NCBI GenBank assembly: GCA_018396635.1
Contig: JAGTQE010000006.1
Location: forward strand, 1 to 64,000
Length of the DNA: 64,000 bases
Direction: 5' to 3'
Source of the DNA: Candidatus Bathyarchaeota archaeon
GTDB taxonomy: Archaea; Thermoproteota; Bathyarchaeia; Bathyarchaeales; DTEX01
The notes beneath the pieces are model-generated. The model made no database searches. It had not been told where the DNA came from and saw only the letters and a program-made list of their open reading frames with translations. Numbering within the stretch: position 1 is the first letter of the stretch; each line of letters opens with the position of its first letter. The translations under genes were made by a program, and so were the position numbers. Of this stretch, positions 33,885 to 42,819 are shown piece after piece.

Positions 33885-34954
33885 GCATTGAAGTCTATCT
33901 TGAGGAGAAGGCTAAAGTTATAGATGAGCGGATTGAAAAATATCTGCCGAGAATATTGTCAAGAGAATCATTAATCTTCAGGATTGTTCCGCCAAAATAT
34001 AGTCTTGACTTTGAGGCGCTAAATAAGGCTGTAAGTATACCGCTATGGGACTTCCTAGATAGGGGCGGAAAGCGTTGGCGTCCAGCTCTATTCCTGCTGG
34101 TTTATGAAGCTTTAGGTGGAAAGGACTTTGAAGATGCCCTAGACTTCGCAATAATTCCTGAAGTGATCCATAACGGTACGCTGATAGCCGACGACATTGA
34201 GGATTCATCAGAGATGAGGAGGGGAAAACCATGCACATACAAGATCTTTGGGGTTGACGTAGCCATAAACCTCTCACAGTCAATGTACTTCCTTCCAATG
34301 ATAGTCTTAAGCGAGAAGGGCGGTAAGATACCGGCTGAAAAGGCTAGAAGAATATATGAGATATATGTGCATGAGATGATTAACCTGAGCCTCGGACAAG
34401 CAATCGACATAGCATGGCATAGAGGTTTAGTTCAAATAGATAGGCTCTCAGAGGAACATTATCTACAGATGTGCGCCTATAAGACTGGCACCTTGGCTAG
34501 AATGGCCGCTAAGATGGCTGCAGTTTTAGCTGGCGCCGAGGAGGAGGTTGTCGAGAAAATAGGGGCCTTCGCAGAGTCTATAGGCGTCTCCTTTCAGATT
34601 CAAGACGACATCCTGGATATTGTTGGTGAAGAGTTCGCTAGGGGGAAGGGCGGCTTAGGCATGGATATAACGGAGGGAAAGATAACTTTAATGGTTCTTT
34701 ATACTCTGAAGAGAGCTGAGAAGAGCGATAGGGAGGAGCTCCTAAAGATACTTGGTATGCATACAAGCGATGAGGGTTTAAGAAGGAGGGCTATTGAGAT
34801 AATCAAGAAGTATGGTGCCGTTGAGTATGCTAGGCATGTTGCCACGAGAATTGTTGACGAGAGCTGGAGGAATATTGAGGGGCTTCTGCCTGAATCAGAT
34901 GCGAAGAAAAAGATTAAGATGCTCGCTGAGTATCTTATCCAGAGAAGAATTTAG
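33881..34954 (+). CDS. Geranylgeranyl/polyprenyl diphosphate synthase
   Basis: A 357-aa trans-prenyltransferase with the first Asp-rich motif in ADDIEDSSEMRRG and the second in FQIQDDILDIVGEE, plus GGKRWRPALFLLVYEALGG near the N-terminus. It makes C20 or longer chains for ether lipids. The chain length cannot be set from the residues with confidence. GTG start overlapping the fni stop; it completes the lipid block. Confidence 0.95.
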   Translation: MSIEVYLEEKAKVIDERIEKYLPRILSRESLIFRIVPPKYSLDFEALNKAVSIPLWDFLDRGGKRWRPALFLLVYEALGGKDFEDALDFAIIPEVIHNGTLIADDIEDSSEMRRGKPCTYKIFGVDVAINLSQSMYFLPMIVLSEKGGKIPAEKARRIYEIYVHEMINLSLGQAIDIAWHRGLVQIDRLSEEHYLQMCAYKTGTLARMAAKMAAVLAGAEEEVVEKIGAFAESIGVSFQIQDDILDIVGEEFARGKGGLGMDITEGKITLMVLYTLKRAEKSDREELLKILGMHTSDEGLRRRAIEIIKKYGAVEYARHVATRIVDESWRNIEGLLPESDAKKKIKMLAEYLIQRRI

Positions 34955-34983
34955 CAGCAACAGGATTTAAGAGGCTGCCCATA

Positions 34984-36747
34984 TTGAGTGCCCCCGCAAG
35001 GGATCTAAGCGAGGTAAGGGAGACGATAAGGAAGCTGGCGTTACTGAATGCCATTCAATACGATGGAAAGGCGCAGAGTAAGCCAGTTTTAGGTAAACTC
35101 TTCAGCGAGAGACCTGAGCTTAAGGGCATAGCCAAGGAGATAGTAGCATTAGTGGATTCCATAGTCCAAGAAGTTAATAGCATGTCTCTGGAAGAGCAGA
35201 GGAGACTGCTGGAGACTTTATGGCCTGAGGCCCTCGCCAAGGAGAGGATGCGTGAGAAGGGTTGGGAGAAAACGCTTCCACCGCTGCCAAATGTTGAGAA
35301 GTATGGCCGTGTTGTAACACGCTTTGCGCCTAACCCCGACTGTGTTCTTCATCTTGGCTCAGCTAGGGCGATAGTGCTATGCTATGAGTATGCGAGAATG
35401 TATAATGGGCGCTTTATACTGAGGTTTGAGGATACTGATCCTAGACTTAAGAGATCCTCGCTTCAGTTTATGGACATGATTAGGAAGGATTTAGAGTGGT
35501 TGGGTTGTATTCCAGATGAAGAGTATATTCAGAGCGATAGGATAGAGATATACTATGAGCATGCCGAGAAGCTTCTTAGAGACGGATATGCCTATATCTG
35601 TACATGTAAGCCTGAGAGCTTCCATAGAAGGGTTATGGCTTGTGAACCATGCGAATGCAGGAATTTAGCGCCAGAGGAGAATCTGCGCAGATGGGAGCGT
35701 ATGCAGGATGGGACTTATGGCGAGGGCGAGGCCGTTATGCGCATAAAGACCGACTTAAGCCACCCGAACCCGGCTGTTAGGGATTGGCCAGCCTTCAGAA
35801 TAATAGACACCAAGAAGCATCCTCACCCAAGGGTTGGGTCAAAGTATAGGGTCTGGCCGCTATATAATTTCGCATGCGGGGTGGACGATCACTTAATGGG
35901 CATAACCCATATTATACGTGGAAAGGAGCATTTAACGAACCAGGAGAGGCAGAAGTACTTATATAAATATTTCGGCTGGGATTACCCTGAGGCTATACAT
36001 TATGGGAGACTTAAGATTGAAGGAGCCTCGCTAAGCAAGTCTAAGATTCTTAGGGGCGTTAGGGATGGGCTCTACACAGGCTGGGATGATCCTAGGCTGG
36101 CAACGTTCCTAGCGCTTAAGCGTAGGGGGATATTGCCTGAAGCCATAAAGAGGCTGATGATAGATATAGGGCCTGGGGCAGCAGACATAACTATAAGCTG
36201 GGATAATCTCTACGCATATAATAGGAAGATGGTTGATCCGATAGCTAACAGATACTTCTTTGTTTGGAGTCCAGTGAGGCTCCTTGTTAAGGGTGTTGAG
36301 AAGGAGTTTACCGCACGAATACCCTTTCACCCAGATTACCCTGAAAGGGGGAGTAGGGTCTTCCATATAAGGCCTGTTGAGGGCTCCTTCACCTTCCTCA
36401 TATCTGGGAGAGATGCTGAGCAAATGAAGGCTGGTAGCATTGTCCGCCTAATAGAGCTGTTTAATGTGAGGGTTGAGCATACTGGTAGAGATAGCATAGT
36501 TGCCTCATTCTACAGTGAACCATATTATGATGCGAAGAAGATGGGTGCGCCCCTCATACATTGGCTTCCTGAAGGGGATGGATTACCCTGCGAGGTCTTC
36601 ATGCCTGATGGCTCCACTGTAAGTGGGCTCGTTGAGAGGTCTTTTGGCTCGGTCCCAATCGATAGAGTTGTGCAGTTTGAGCGCTTTGGCTTTGTTAGAG
36701 TTGACAGCGTCGGCGAGAAAATAATCGTTTTCTTCACCCATAGATGA
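34984..36747 (+). CDS. gltX: Glutamyl-tRNA synthetase (archaeal type)
   Basis: A 587-aa class I synthetase. It has an N-terminal extension (about 1-95), the HIGH-equivalent in PNPDCVLHLGSARAIVLCYE, FEDTDPRLKR, the KMSKS-equivalent in GASLSKSKILRGV, and a C-terminal beta-barrel anticodon domain as in GlnRS-like archaeal GluRS. TTG start. Adjacent to the lipid genes, as in many TACK archaea. Confidence 0.97.
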   Translation: MSAPARDLSEVRETIRKLALLNAIQYDGKAQSKPVLGKLFSERPELKGIAKEIVALVDSIVQEVNSMSLEEQRRLLETLWPEALAKERMREKGWEKTLPPLPNVEKYGRVVTRFAPNPDCVLHLGSARAIVLCYEYARMYNGRFILRFEDTDPRLKRSSLQFMDMIRKDLEWLGCIPDEEYIQSDRIEIYYEHAEKLLRDGYAYICTCKPESFHRRVMACEPCECRNLAPEENLRRWERMQDGTYGEGEAVMRIKTDLSHPNPAVRDWPAFRIIDTKKHPHPRVGSKYRVWPLYNFACGVDDHLMGITHIIRGKEHLTNQERQKYLYKYFGWDYPEAIHYGRLKIEGASLSKSKILRGVRDGLYTGWDDPRLATFLALKRRGILPEAIKRLMIDIGPGAADITISWDNLYAYNRKMVDPIANRYFFVWSPVRLLVKGVEKEFTARIPFHPDYPERGSRVFHIRPVEGSFTFLISGRDAEQMKAGSIVRLIELFNVRVEHTGRDSIVASFYSEPYYDAKKMGAPLIHWLPEGDGLPCEVFMPDGSTVSGLVERSFGSVPIDRVVQFERFGFVRVDSVGEKIIVFFTHR

Positions 36748-36818
36748 CTTCGACAGGCGGGCTTAAATTAAAGCTTATTAGCCTCTTGACAAAAGATTTT
36801 TCGTTAGAGGTGTTTGTG

Positions 36819-37337
36819 GTGAAGGTGGCTATATGCGGTTATCTAGGTTCGGGGTGCACTGAGGTTGCTGAGATACTTGCCGGAAAGTTTGGGCTAGAGA
36901 TTTTTAATACCAGCAGAATACTTACGATGATAAAGGATTTTGAGCCGCTTAGTAGGTCTGGTGAAGTTGACGTTGATCTAATAATAAAGAATAAGCTTGA
37001 GGAGATATTGCAGCAAAGGGATAATATAATTATTGAGGGTAGATCAGCTTTCTTCCTGCTTGATAGGAAGGATGTTATAAAAGTTTTCCTGAACTCCTCA
37101 CTTGAAGAGAGGATTAGACATGTGGCTAGTAGGAGAGGTATACCCTTGGATGAGGCACGTGAGGACGTTGAGAGGAGCGATAGGGATAGGAACGGGATCG
37201 TCAAGAGGTTCTTCAATAAAGATGAGGTGACCCCTGAAGACTTTGACTTCTCAATAAAGACCAATGCTAAGACCTTCGCTAAAGTGGCTGATATAATAGC
37301 TGACGTCATTAAGGGCCTGTCAGCCATGCGTCCATGA
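36819..37337 (+). CDS. Cytidylate-kinase-like NTPase
   Basis: About 172 aa, P-loop kinase fold of the Cytidylate_kin2 type: MKVAICGYLGSGCTEVAEIL, NIIIEGRSAFFLL, and a basic lid with RHVASRRGIPLDEAREDVER and DRDRNGIVKRFF. The usual P-loop lysine is Cys here (GSGCTE), in line with this branch, which often reads GSGGxE. The substrate may not be CMP. The start at GTG 36819 has GAGGTG 6 nt upstream and removes a 25-residue non-family extension. Confidence 0.75.
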   Translation: MKVAICGYLGSGCTEVAEILAGKFGLEIFNTSRILTMIKDFEPLSRSGEVDVDLIIKNKLEEILQQRDNIIIEGRSAFFLLDRKDVIKVFLNSSLEERIRHVASRRGIPLDEAREDVERSDRDRNGIVKRFFNKDEVTPEDFDFSIKTNAKTFAKVADIIADVIKGLSAMRP

Positions 37338-37381
37338 TTATAGGCATATTAAGAATATTTGCAACGCTCCGGAGCTCAAAT

Positions 37382-38662
37382 ATGATCGTCAATATACCAT
37401 ATGGTAAAACCTCAGTCAGCTTAGATCTGCCGGATGATAGGGTTGTGGCTGTTTTACAGTCTATAGATTTTAATGTACGCCTAGATGAGAAGAGAATTAT
37501 ACAGGATGCTCTGGATAACCCTATTGGGCATAGTCGATTAGCCGATCTATCGCTTGGTGGGCGGAGAGTCTGCGTGGTGGTTAGCGACTACACTAGGGCT
37601 ACACCGAATGGCATCCTCCTCCCGCCAATAATTGAGTCGCTTAAGGAAGCTGGCGTAAAACCAGGCGAAATAAAAATTTTGGTGGCCTATGGCTTACATA
37701 AGCCAGCTCCAAGAGAACTGCTTAAAGAGTTTCTTGGCGGAGAGGTTATGGAGGAGCTGGAGGTTATAGACCATGATGCTGAGAGCGAGAGAGATCTCAC
37801 CTATGTTGGCATGACATCTTTTGGAACAAGATTGTCCATTAACAGGCATATAATTGGCTCAGACCTCATTATATTAACTGGCCTTATAGAGCCTCACTTC
37901 TTCGCCGGCTACAGCGGCGGGAGGAAATCAATATTGCCAGGGGTAGCTGGCAGGGAGGCTATCTTCAATAACCACAGCTATAAGATGATAATGCATCCGC
38001 TGGCGCGTTATGGTATTCTTAAGGGTAACCCTATACATGAGGATATGGTTGAGGCTGTGAAGATGATAAAGAGAGAGATGTATGTGGTTAACGTCGCTAT
38101 TGATAAGAGCCACAAGGTTGTGGGCGCCTTCGCGGGCGATGTATTCGAAGCCCATTTGGAGGGTGTTCGCTTCCTCGATAGATATATTAAAGTTAAGTCG
38201 CCTATGAGGGCGGATATAGTTGTGACGAGCAATGGCGGCTACCCGCTAGACAGGGATCTATATCAGGCTGTTAAGGGCATGGCTACTGGAGAACTCGTTG
38301 TCAGGGAAGGTGGGGTTATAGTGATTTTCGCCGAATGTATTGATGGTATCGGTAGAGGCCATGAAGAGTTCTATTGGCTTATGGCTGAGGCTAAATCGCC
38401 CGAAGAGGTTTTAGAGCGTATAAGGCGGGAAGAGCCCATTAAGGATCAATGGGAGGCGCAGATACTTGCCAGAATACTGAGGACCGCGAAAGTTATTCTA
38501 GTGACAAAAAATATTAAACACAGCGTGGTTGAGGAGATGCATATGATACCGGCATCAAGCCCGGAGGAGGCTGTTGAGGAGGCATATAGAATTGCTGGAA
38601 ACAAACCGAATATAATCGCCATACCCGAGGGGCCATATGTTATACCATATGTTGAGGGCTAG
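37382..38662 (+). CDS. larA: LarA-family nickel-pincer racemase
   Basis: A 426-aa LarA family protein: SDYTRATPNG, the His of VAYGLHKPAP, EPHFFAGYSGGRKSILPGVA with the cofactor-binding Lys, and NNHSYKMIMHPLA. LarA proteins use a nickel-pincer nucleotide made by LarB, LarC and LarE to racemise or epimerise hydroxy acids such as lactate. None of these helpers is in the window. The start at ATG 37382 follows GCTCCGGAGC; the track's upstream start overlaps the previous gene. Confidence 0.92.
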   Translation: MIVNIPYGKTSVSLDLPDDRVVAVLQSIDFNVRLDEKRIIQDALDNPIGHSRLADLSLGGRRVCVVVSDYTRATPNGILLPPIIESLKEAGVKPGEIKILVAYGLHKPAPRELLKEFLGGEVMEELEVIDHDAESERDLTYVGMTSFGTRLSINRHIIGSDLIILTGLIEPHFFAGYSGGRKSILPGVAGREAIFNNHSYKMIMHPLARYGILKGNPIHEDMVEAVKMIKREMYVVNVAIDKSHKVVGAFAGDVFEAHLEGVRFLDRYIKVKSPMRADIVVTSNGGYPLDRDLYQAVKGMATGELVVREGGVIVIFAECIDGIGRGHEEFYWLMAEAKSPEEVLERIRREEPIKDQWEAQILARILRTAKVILVTKNIKHSVVEEMHMIPASSPEEAVEEAYRIAGNKPNIIAIPEGPYVIPYVEG

Positions 38663-38770
38663 TCAACCTCGACAGTGAATAGCGCTGGCAAACTACATCA
38701 ACCCTATAAACTTTAACCGTAACATATATAGGGAGAAACTTATAGTTTTTAGGGTTAAAAGTATATGAGG

Positions 38771-38796
38771 CTGAATCTGAGTTGATGAGGTTGATA
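38771..38796 (+). promoter_or_regulatory. Possible K-turn / C-D-like element before L7Ae
   Basis: CTGAATCTGAGTTGATGAGG ends about 10 nt before the L7Ae start. It pairs a D-box (CTGA) with a C-box (TGATGA) two bases later and includes the presumed Shine-Dalgarno (GATGAGGTTGAT). L7Ae binds C/D and K-turn motifs, and autoregulation through a leader K-turn is known in archaea. The 2-nt spacing is tight, so folding into a K-turn is unproven. Confidence 0.35.
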
Positions 38797-38800
38797 GTGT

Positions 38801-39175
38801 ATGCCGAAACCATTTTACGTTAAGTTTGACGTTCCAAGCGAGCTGGTAAATGCTGTTTACGAAGCCGTCCAAATATCGAATAGAACTGGTAAGGTTAGAA
38901 GAGGGACTAATGAGACAACTAAGGCTGTTGAGAGGGGGCTGGCGAAGCTCGTTGTGATAGCTGAGGATGTTGACCCACCTGAAGTTGTGGCACACCTCCC
39001 ACTACTATGCGATGAGCGGAAGGTGCCATACGTCTATGTTCCAAGTAAGGCTAAGCTTGGGTCCGCTGCTGGGATAGAGGTTGCAGCAGCGTCGGTATGC
39101 ATTGTTGATCCGGGCGAGGCAGGCGACCTAGTTAAAGAGATTATAAATCGAGTCCAGAAAATTAGAGGAGGCTAA
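38801..39175 (+). CDS. rpl7ae: Ribosomal protein L7Ae
   Basis: A 124-aa protein: [20 protein letters not shown], the RNA-binding [16 protein letters not shown] and [18 protein letters not shown]. It binds kink-turns in 23S rRNA, C/D and H/ACA sRNAs and RNase P. Two TATA-like boxes (CATATATAGG and CTTATAGTTTT) lie upstream. Starts the L7Ae-S28e-L24e operon. Confidence 0.98.
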   Translation: MPKPFYVKFDVPSELVNAVYEAVQISNRTGKVRRGTNETTKAVERGLAKLVVIAEDVDPPEVVAHLPLLCDERKVPYVYVPSKAKLGSAAGIEVAAASVCIVDPGEAGDLVKEIINRVQKIRGG

Positions 39176-39180
39176 GATGA

Positions 39181-39429
39181 GTGAGCCGCAGGGCTGCTAG
39201 AGAGCGGGAGGAAGCGGAGGAAGCTGGCGAAGAGATCCCAACCCCAGCTGAGGTAATACAGATAATTGGGCGTACAGGCGTAACAGGCGAGATAGAGCAG
39301 GTTAGGGTCCGCATACTTGAGGGGCCGGATAAGGGTCGAATAATTACGAGGAACGTTAAGGGTCCCGTTAGGTTAGGCGACATACTTATGCTTAGGGAGA
39401 CTGAGAGGGAGGCGAGGAAGATAAAGTAG
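39181..39429 (+). CDS. rps28e: Ribosomal protein S28e
   Basis: An 82-aa protein with [39 protein letters not shown] and the ending [12 protein letters not shown]. The charged N-terminus of about 16 residues ([15 protein letters not shown]) is an extension relative to many archaeal S28e. GTG start; an ATG four bases upstream is out of frame. Confidence 0.95.
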   Translation: MSRRAAREREEAEEAGEEIPTPAEVIQIIGRTGVTGEIEQVRVRILEGPDKGRIITRNVKGPVRLGDILMLRETEREARKIK

Positions 39430-39469
39430 GCTTTAGCCCCATTTTCGCCCTCTAGGATGGTTTGAGACG

Positions 39470-39691
39470 ATGCCTAAACCCAGAAGATGCTCATTCTGCG
39501 GGCATGAGTTCAATCCTGGAACAGGAATAATGTACGTTAATAATGATGGCACCATATTCTGGTTCTGCTCAAGCAAATGTAGAAAGAATCATCTGTATCT
39601 GGGCAGGGATCCGCGTAAGCTTAAGTGGACAGCCTATTATGGGCAGGAGGAGAGGGCTGGCAGGGAAAAGGCTTCAACCGCAAAATCCTAA
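39470..39691 (+). CDS. rpl24e: Ribosomal protein L24e
   Basis: A 73-aa zinc protein: [20 protein letters not shown] and [20 protein letters not shown], then the conserved KLKWT. The four cysteines bind zinc. The C-terminal tail is Lys/Ser-rich. Last gene of the small operon. Confidence 0.97.
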   Translation: MPKPRRCSFCGHEFNPGTGIMYVNNDGTIFWFCSSKCRKNHLYLGRDPRKLKWTAYYGQEERAGREKASTAKS

Positions 39692-39715
39692 CTTACTTAT
39701 CCCCTTTTCTATTGC

Positions 39716-40051
39716 CTAGAAGAGTGGCGGAACAAAGATAGTTAATAGTGTTATAGGCTCGATAATCTTAACTAGACTATGCTTCACGCCTCTAGGCACA
39801 TAGATGAATGTGCCCTTACATATTTCTCTTTCACCCAGCCCCTCAACAAACATTATAGCCTTTCCTTCAATGCAATACTCTATTTGATCGTTCTCCTCAT
39901 GAGTATGCATATCGAGCTTACTGCTCTGGCTAAGCATGCTTAGCCTAACGCTGGCAGCAGCCCCATCACATTTAGATAGAAGTATTTTTGTTGGGAATGG
40001 CATATTGGGGCTGATGGGTATTTCGCTCTCATGTTTAATTATTGGTTTCAC
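39716..40051 (-). CDS. Single-domain cupin protein
   Basis: A 111-aa cupin. Motif 1 is MHTHEENDQIEYCIEG with two His and one Glu, and motif 2 is GTFIYVPRGVKHSL. These residues would bind a metal. Small cupins act as isomerases, dioxygenases or sugar-binding proteins, so the function is open. Convergent with L24e. Confidence 0.85.
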   Translation of the reverse strand: MKPIIKHESEIPISPNMPFPTKILLSKCDGAAASVRLSMLSQSSKLDMHTHEENDQIEYCIEGKAIMFVEGLGEREICKGTFIYVPRGVKHSLVKIIEPITLLTIFVPPLF

Positions 40052-40111
40052 ATAAACCCCTCCATATCTCTAAATGTTTAGCTCAGCCCTTAAAAGGCTT
40101 CTCCCATAAAA

Positions 40112-41020
40112 CTATTCTCCCACGCTTAATTTAACCTCCTCAAACCTTTCAAGGGATATGTCGCCGGGCTTCTGTGGAATAACCTTTATTATCGGCTTTG
40201 ATGGAAATAGGTAGAGCGACAGTCTGACAGGCTTGCCGTTAAGCCTAAATGTCACATTTGAGCTATCAGCTAGATGCATGCCATCCGAAATTGACCTTAT
40301 TGATCCTATGGTCTTGCCTAGAAGTTTCACCCTCTCTCCGAGCTTTGGCGTGAAGTCTGCGTGTACTCCGAAGAATCCATAATGTGGTATGCCCCCATCT
40401 ATTAGCCCAACTCCATCGCCTAAGCTGACAGGTATACCGTGCTTAAAATCTCCATCCGGAGAGATTAGGGAGTATTCATGCTTAACTTCTATAACAACTC
40501 CTCTAATCCAATCTAGGCTTAACATTTCCCTACACCCCTCACTTATTCTAATTACCCTCCTAATTCTATACCCGCCTCTTGCACGGATTGGGTCGCTTGG
40601 CTTCCTAACCTCAACATGGATATGTGGATCTGTCCAAAAGTCAAAGAAGCCTGACCTTATAAGCGTCCCTATGCGTTCGCCCACCATTACTCTGTCGCCA
40701 ATATTAACTGAGGGTTTGACGTGAAGGATTTTTATGAGGCGATCCTTGTTCTCTATGCTTCTCAGTATAATTAAGTAGTCTACTTTGGAATGCTCAAAGC
40801 CCCTATTCTCAAAGTAATTAACCTCCTTTATGAACATGACTTTGCCGGAGACTGGTGATGGAGCATCCCCCTCAAATTTAGAGTTAGAGCCTGGATAAAT
40901 ATCTATGCCGGTGAAGTTGCGGTGAGCAAAGTAGGGGCTGTTGAAGAATGAGAACCTTCCATCTATAGGACAGTAAATGTTTACACCTTCGGAGTATGCT
41001 GCAGCAATCATGCTTGGCAT
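40112..41020 (-). CDS. LytM/M23-like beta-sheet protein
   Basis: A 302-aa protein. The N-terminal half has the duplicated-hybrid (LytM/M23) pattern: APSPVSGKVMFIKEV, LHVKPSVNIGDRVMVGERIG, then the motif-like DPHIHVEVRKP. An early HxxxD-type site corresponds weakly to AHRNFTGIDIYPG. The C-terminal half is beta-rich and repeats GDGVGLIDGG and LGERVKLLGKTIG. Archaea lack murein, so it may be a biotinyl/lipoyl-like or degenerate peptidase fold with another role. No signal peptide seen. Confidence 0.6.
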   Translation of the reverse strand: MPSMIAAAYSEGVNIYCPIDGRFSFFNSPYFAHRNFTGIDIYPGSNSKFEGDAPSPVSGKVMFIKEVNYFENRGFEHSKVDYLIILRSIENKDRLIKILHVKPSVNIGDRVMVGERIGTLIRSGFFDFWTDPHIHVEVRKPSDPIRARGGYRIRRVIRISEGCREMLSLDWIRGVVIEVKHEYSLISPDGDFKHGIPVSLGDGVGLIDGGIPHYGFFGVHADFTPKLGERVKLLGKTIGSIRSISDGMHLADSSNVTFRLNGKPVRLSLYLFPSKPIIKVIPQKPGDISLERFEEVKLSVGE

Positions 41021-41092
41021 AAAATCGAGATAGTAATTAATTATTAATAATTCTTCTCACCTCCCATTTATATTAGAAGGGGCTGAGTTGTT

Positions 41093-41773
41093 ATGAGTCT
41101 AGATTTAATCAGTAGGTTTAAGAGTGTTAGGGTTGCGGATGTTGTGGACGCTCTAGATAGATTCGGTTTCCACGAGAAGACATTAGTTTCGAGGGATATA
41201 CGCCCAGTTTATTCGGGAATAAGGGTCGCTGGTTTCGCCTTGACTGTTCAGGCTAGAAGGGTTCAGGAAGAGATTCCGTCAATGAGCCCTGAAGAGTACG
41301 ATAAGTATGCTGAGGAGTGGTATAAAATTAGAGCTAACTATAACCACTTTATGAAAGATGCTGGTCCAGGAACAGTTATAGCCATTAACTGTGACGGGTG
41401 CTTGGACGTTGGCTTCTGGGGTTCAATGATAGCCTTAGTCGCTAAGGCTAAGGGGGTTGAGGGTGTTGTTCTGGATGGCGGCTGCAGGGACACCTGGGAG
41501 ATCCAGCGCATGAGGTTTCCAGTTTTCTGTAGGGCGATCGGTAGGACGGAGGTTGTGGGTAGGCTTGAAATAAAACAGGAGTTCATTAACATCCCTATTT
41601 CGATAGGTGGTGTGACAGTTAATCCTGGAGACGTAATTGTCGGCGATGATGATGGGGTTGTAGTTGTTCCGAGGAAATTGGCTTTACAAGTGGTTGAGAG
41701 GGCGGAGAGGCAGATGGCTATGGATAGAGCCTCACAGAAACCCTATCTAGATATGCTTGGCTTAACCCTTTAA
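41093..41773 (+). CDS. RraA/HMG-aldolase family protein
   Basis: A 226-aa protein with VRVADVVDALDRFGFHEKTL, GPGTVIAINCDGCLDVGFWG, the metal and substrate site in VVLDGGCRDTWEIQRMRFPV, and GDDDGVVVVPRKLA. The DGGxRD core is that of divalent-metal 4-hydroxy-4-methyl-2-oxoglutarate / oxaloacetate-type aldolases; the substrate is unassigned. The VOC and PPC genes follow on the same strand. Confidence 0.88.
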   Translation: MSLDLISRFKSVRVADVVDALDRFGFHEKTLVSRDIRPVYSGIRVAGFALTVQARRVQEEIPSMSPEEYDKYAEEWYKIRANYNHFMKDAGPGTVIAINCDGCLDVGFWGSMIALVAKAKGVEGVVLDGGCRDTWEIQRMRFPVFCRAIGRTEVVGRLEIKQEFINIPISIGGVTVNPGDVIVGDDDGVVVVPRKLALQVVERAERQMAMDRASQKPYLDMLGLTL

Positions 41774-41790
41774 GCACAATGGTGGTATAT

Positions 41791-42234
41791 ATGGGGTTTA
41801 GGAGAATTGTACAGATAGGCATAGTTGTAAGCAATATTGAGGAGACTAGCGAAAAGTGGGCTAAGCTGCTCGGATTAGAGCCGCAGCCCATTATTGAGAC
41901 TGAGGACTGGAAGCATACGCAGATGACCTTTAGAGGCAACCCTTCCCCTGGAAAAGCTAAGCTAACCTTTTTCAGGCTTGAGAACATAGTTATAGAGCTG
42001 ATTCAACCGATAGGTGGCCCAAGCACCTGGAGCAATTTCCTAGAAAAGCATGGCTGTGGAATTCATCACATAGCGTTCACAACTGATGATGTCAATGAAT
42101 CTACTAGGGTGCTCCTTGATCTTGGGGCTGTTGAGGAGCAGAAAGGGCTATTTAAGGGCGGCGGATACGTCTATTTAGACGCTAGAGAAAGTCTCGGAGC
42201 CATCTTAGAGCTCCTATATTATAGGAGAGATTAA
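41791..42234 (+). CDS. VOC-superfamily protein (methylmalonyl-CoA epimerase-like)
   Basis: About 147 aa with two beta-alpha-beta-beta-beta modules: VQIGIVVSNIEETSEKWAKL, VIELIQPIGGPSTWSNFLEK, GIHHIAFTTDDVNE and AILELLYYRR. The His/Glu metal positions (HHIAF, ELL) are those of methylmalonyl-CoA epimerase and glyoxalases. The epimerase function is uncertain because no mutase is near. ATG 41791 has GGTGG upstream. Confidence 0.8.
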   Translation: MGFRRIVQIGIVVSNIEETSEKWAKLLGLEPQPIIETEDWKHTQMTFRGNPSPGKAKLTFFRLENIVIELIQPIGGPSTWSNFLEKHGCGIHHIAFTTDDVNESTRVLLDLGAVEEQKGLFKGGGYVYLDARESLGAILELLYYRRD

Positions 42235-42261
42235 GGGCAGAGTTCCTAGAGGGGTGTAACC

Positions 42262-42711
42262 ATGGAGTATTTTGTGGCTGAAAAAATAGGTAGAGTTTTT
42301 CTTTTAAGACTTGATCCAGGGGACTATGTTTTAGAGAGCATAAACGAGCTTATAAGGAGGGAGGGGGTAAAGGACGCAGTCGTCTTTTCGGCTATTGGAA
42401 CGCTGGACGAATGCGTATTACATATGGTTACGACAATAGGCTATCCGCCGAAAGAGTTCTTTAAGCGTTGGAAGGATGCGCCACTAGAGCTAGTGTCCAT
42501 AATGGGTATAATAGCTGATGGAAAGCCACATCTGCACGCCGTAGTATCGGATAAAGACTACGCCTACGCCGGACACCTGGAGGAGGGGTGCAGAACATTG
42601 TATTTGGCTGAAATAGCGATAATAGAGTTGATCGGAGCAAACCTGACGAGAAAACGGGATGAAAGGGGTATCTTAAAGCTAAAGAGCCAGCCCGATGCCC
42701 ATGAAACTTAA
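42262..42711 (+). CDS. PPC/DUF296-domain protein
   Basis: A 149-aa PCC/PPC domain protein (the plant and prokaryote conserved domain of AT-hook proteins): RVFLLRLDPGDYVLESINEL, DAVVFSAIGTLDE and KPHLHAVVSDKDYAYAGHLE with conserved His residues. In prokaryotes it stands alone, usually trimeric, of unknown function. No AT-hook. ATG follows GAGGGGTG. Confidence 0.88.
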   Translation: MEYFVAEKIGRVFLLRLDPGDYVLESINELIRREGVKDAVVFSAIGTLDECVLHMVTTIGYPPKEFFKRWKDAPLELVSIMGIIADGKPHLHAVVSDKDYAYAGHLEEGCRTLYLAEIAIIELIGANLTRKRDERGILKLKSQPDAHET

Positions 42712-42778
42712 AATCTTCTCATTCCTCCCTATGCTAAAAATTATGGAGGCTTTTTCTGAATTAGGCTTAAAGAGAAAG

Positions 42779-42790
42779 CTTTTATATTCG
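42779..42790 (+). promoter_or_regulatory. TATA box of the ABC exporter operon
   Basis: GCTTTTATATTC lies about 35 nt before the ABC ATPase start, giving a very short leader. Confidence 0.45.
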
Positions 42791-42819
42791 TCTCGTCCTC
42801 TAGAACTTGGGCGTCCTTT

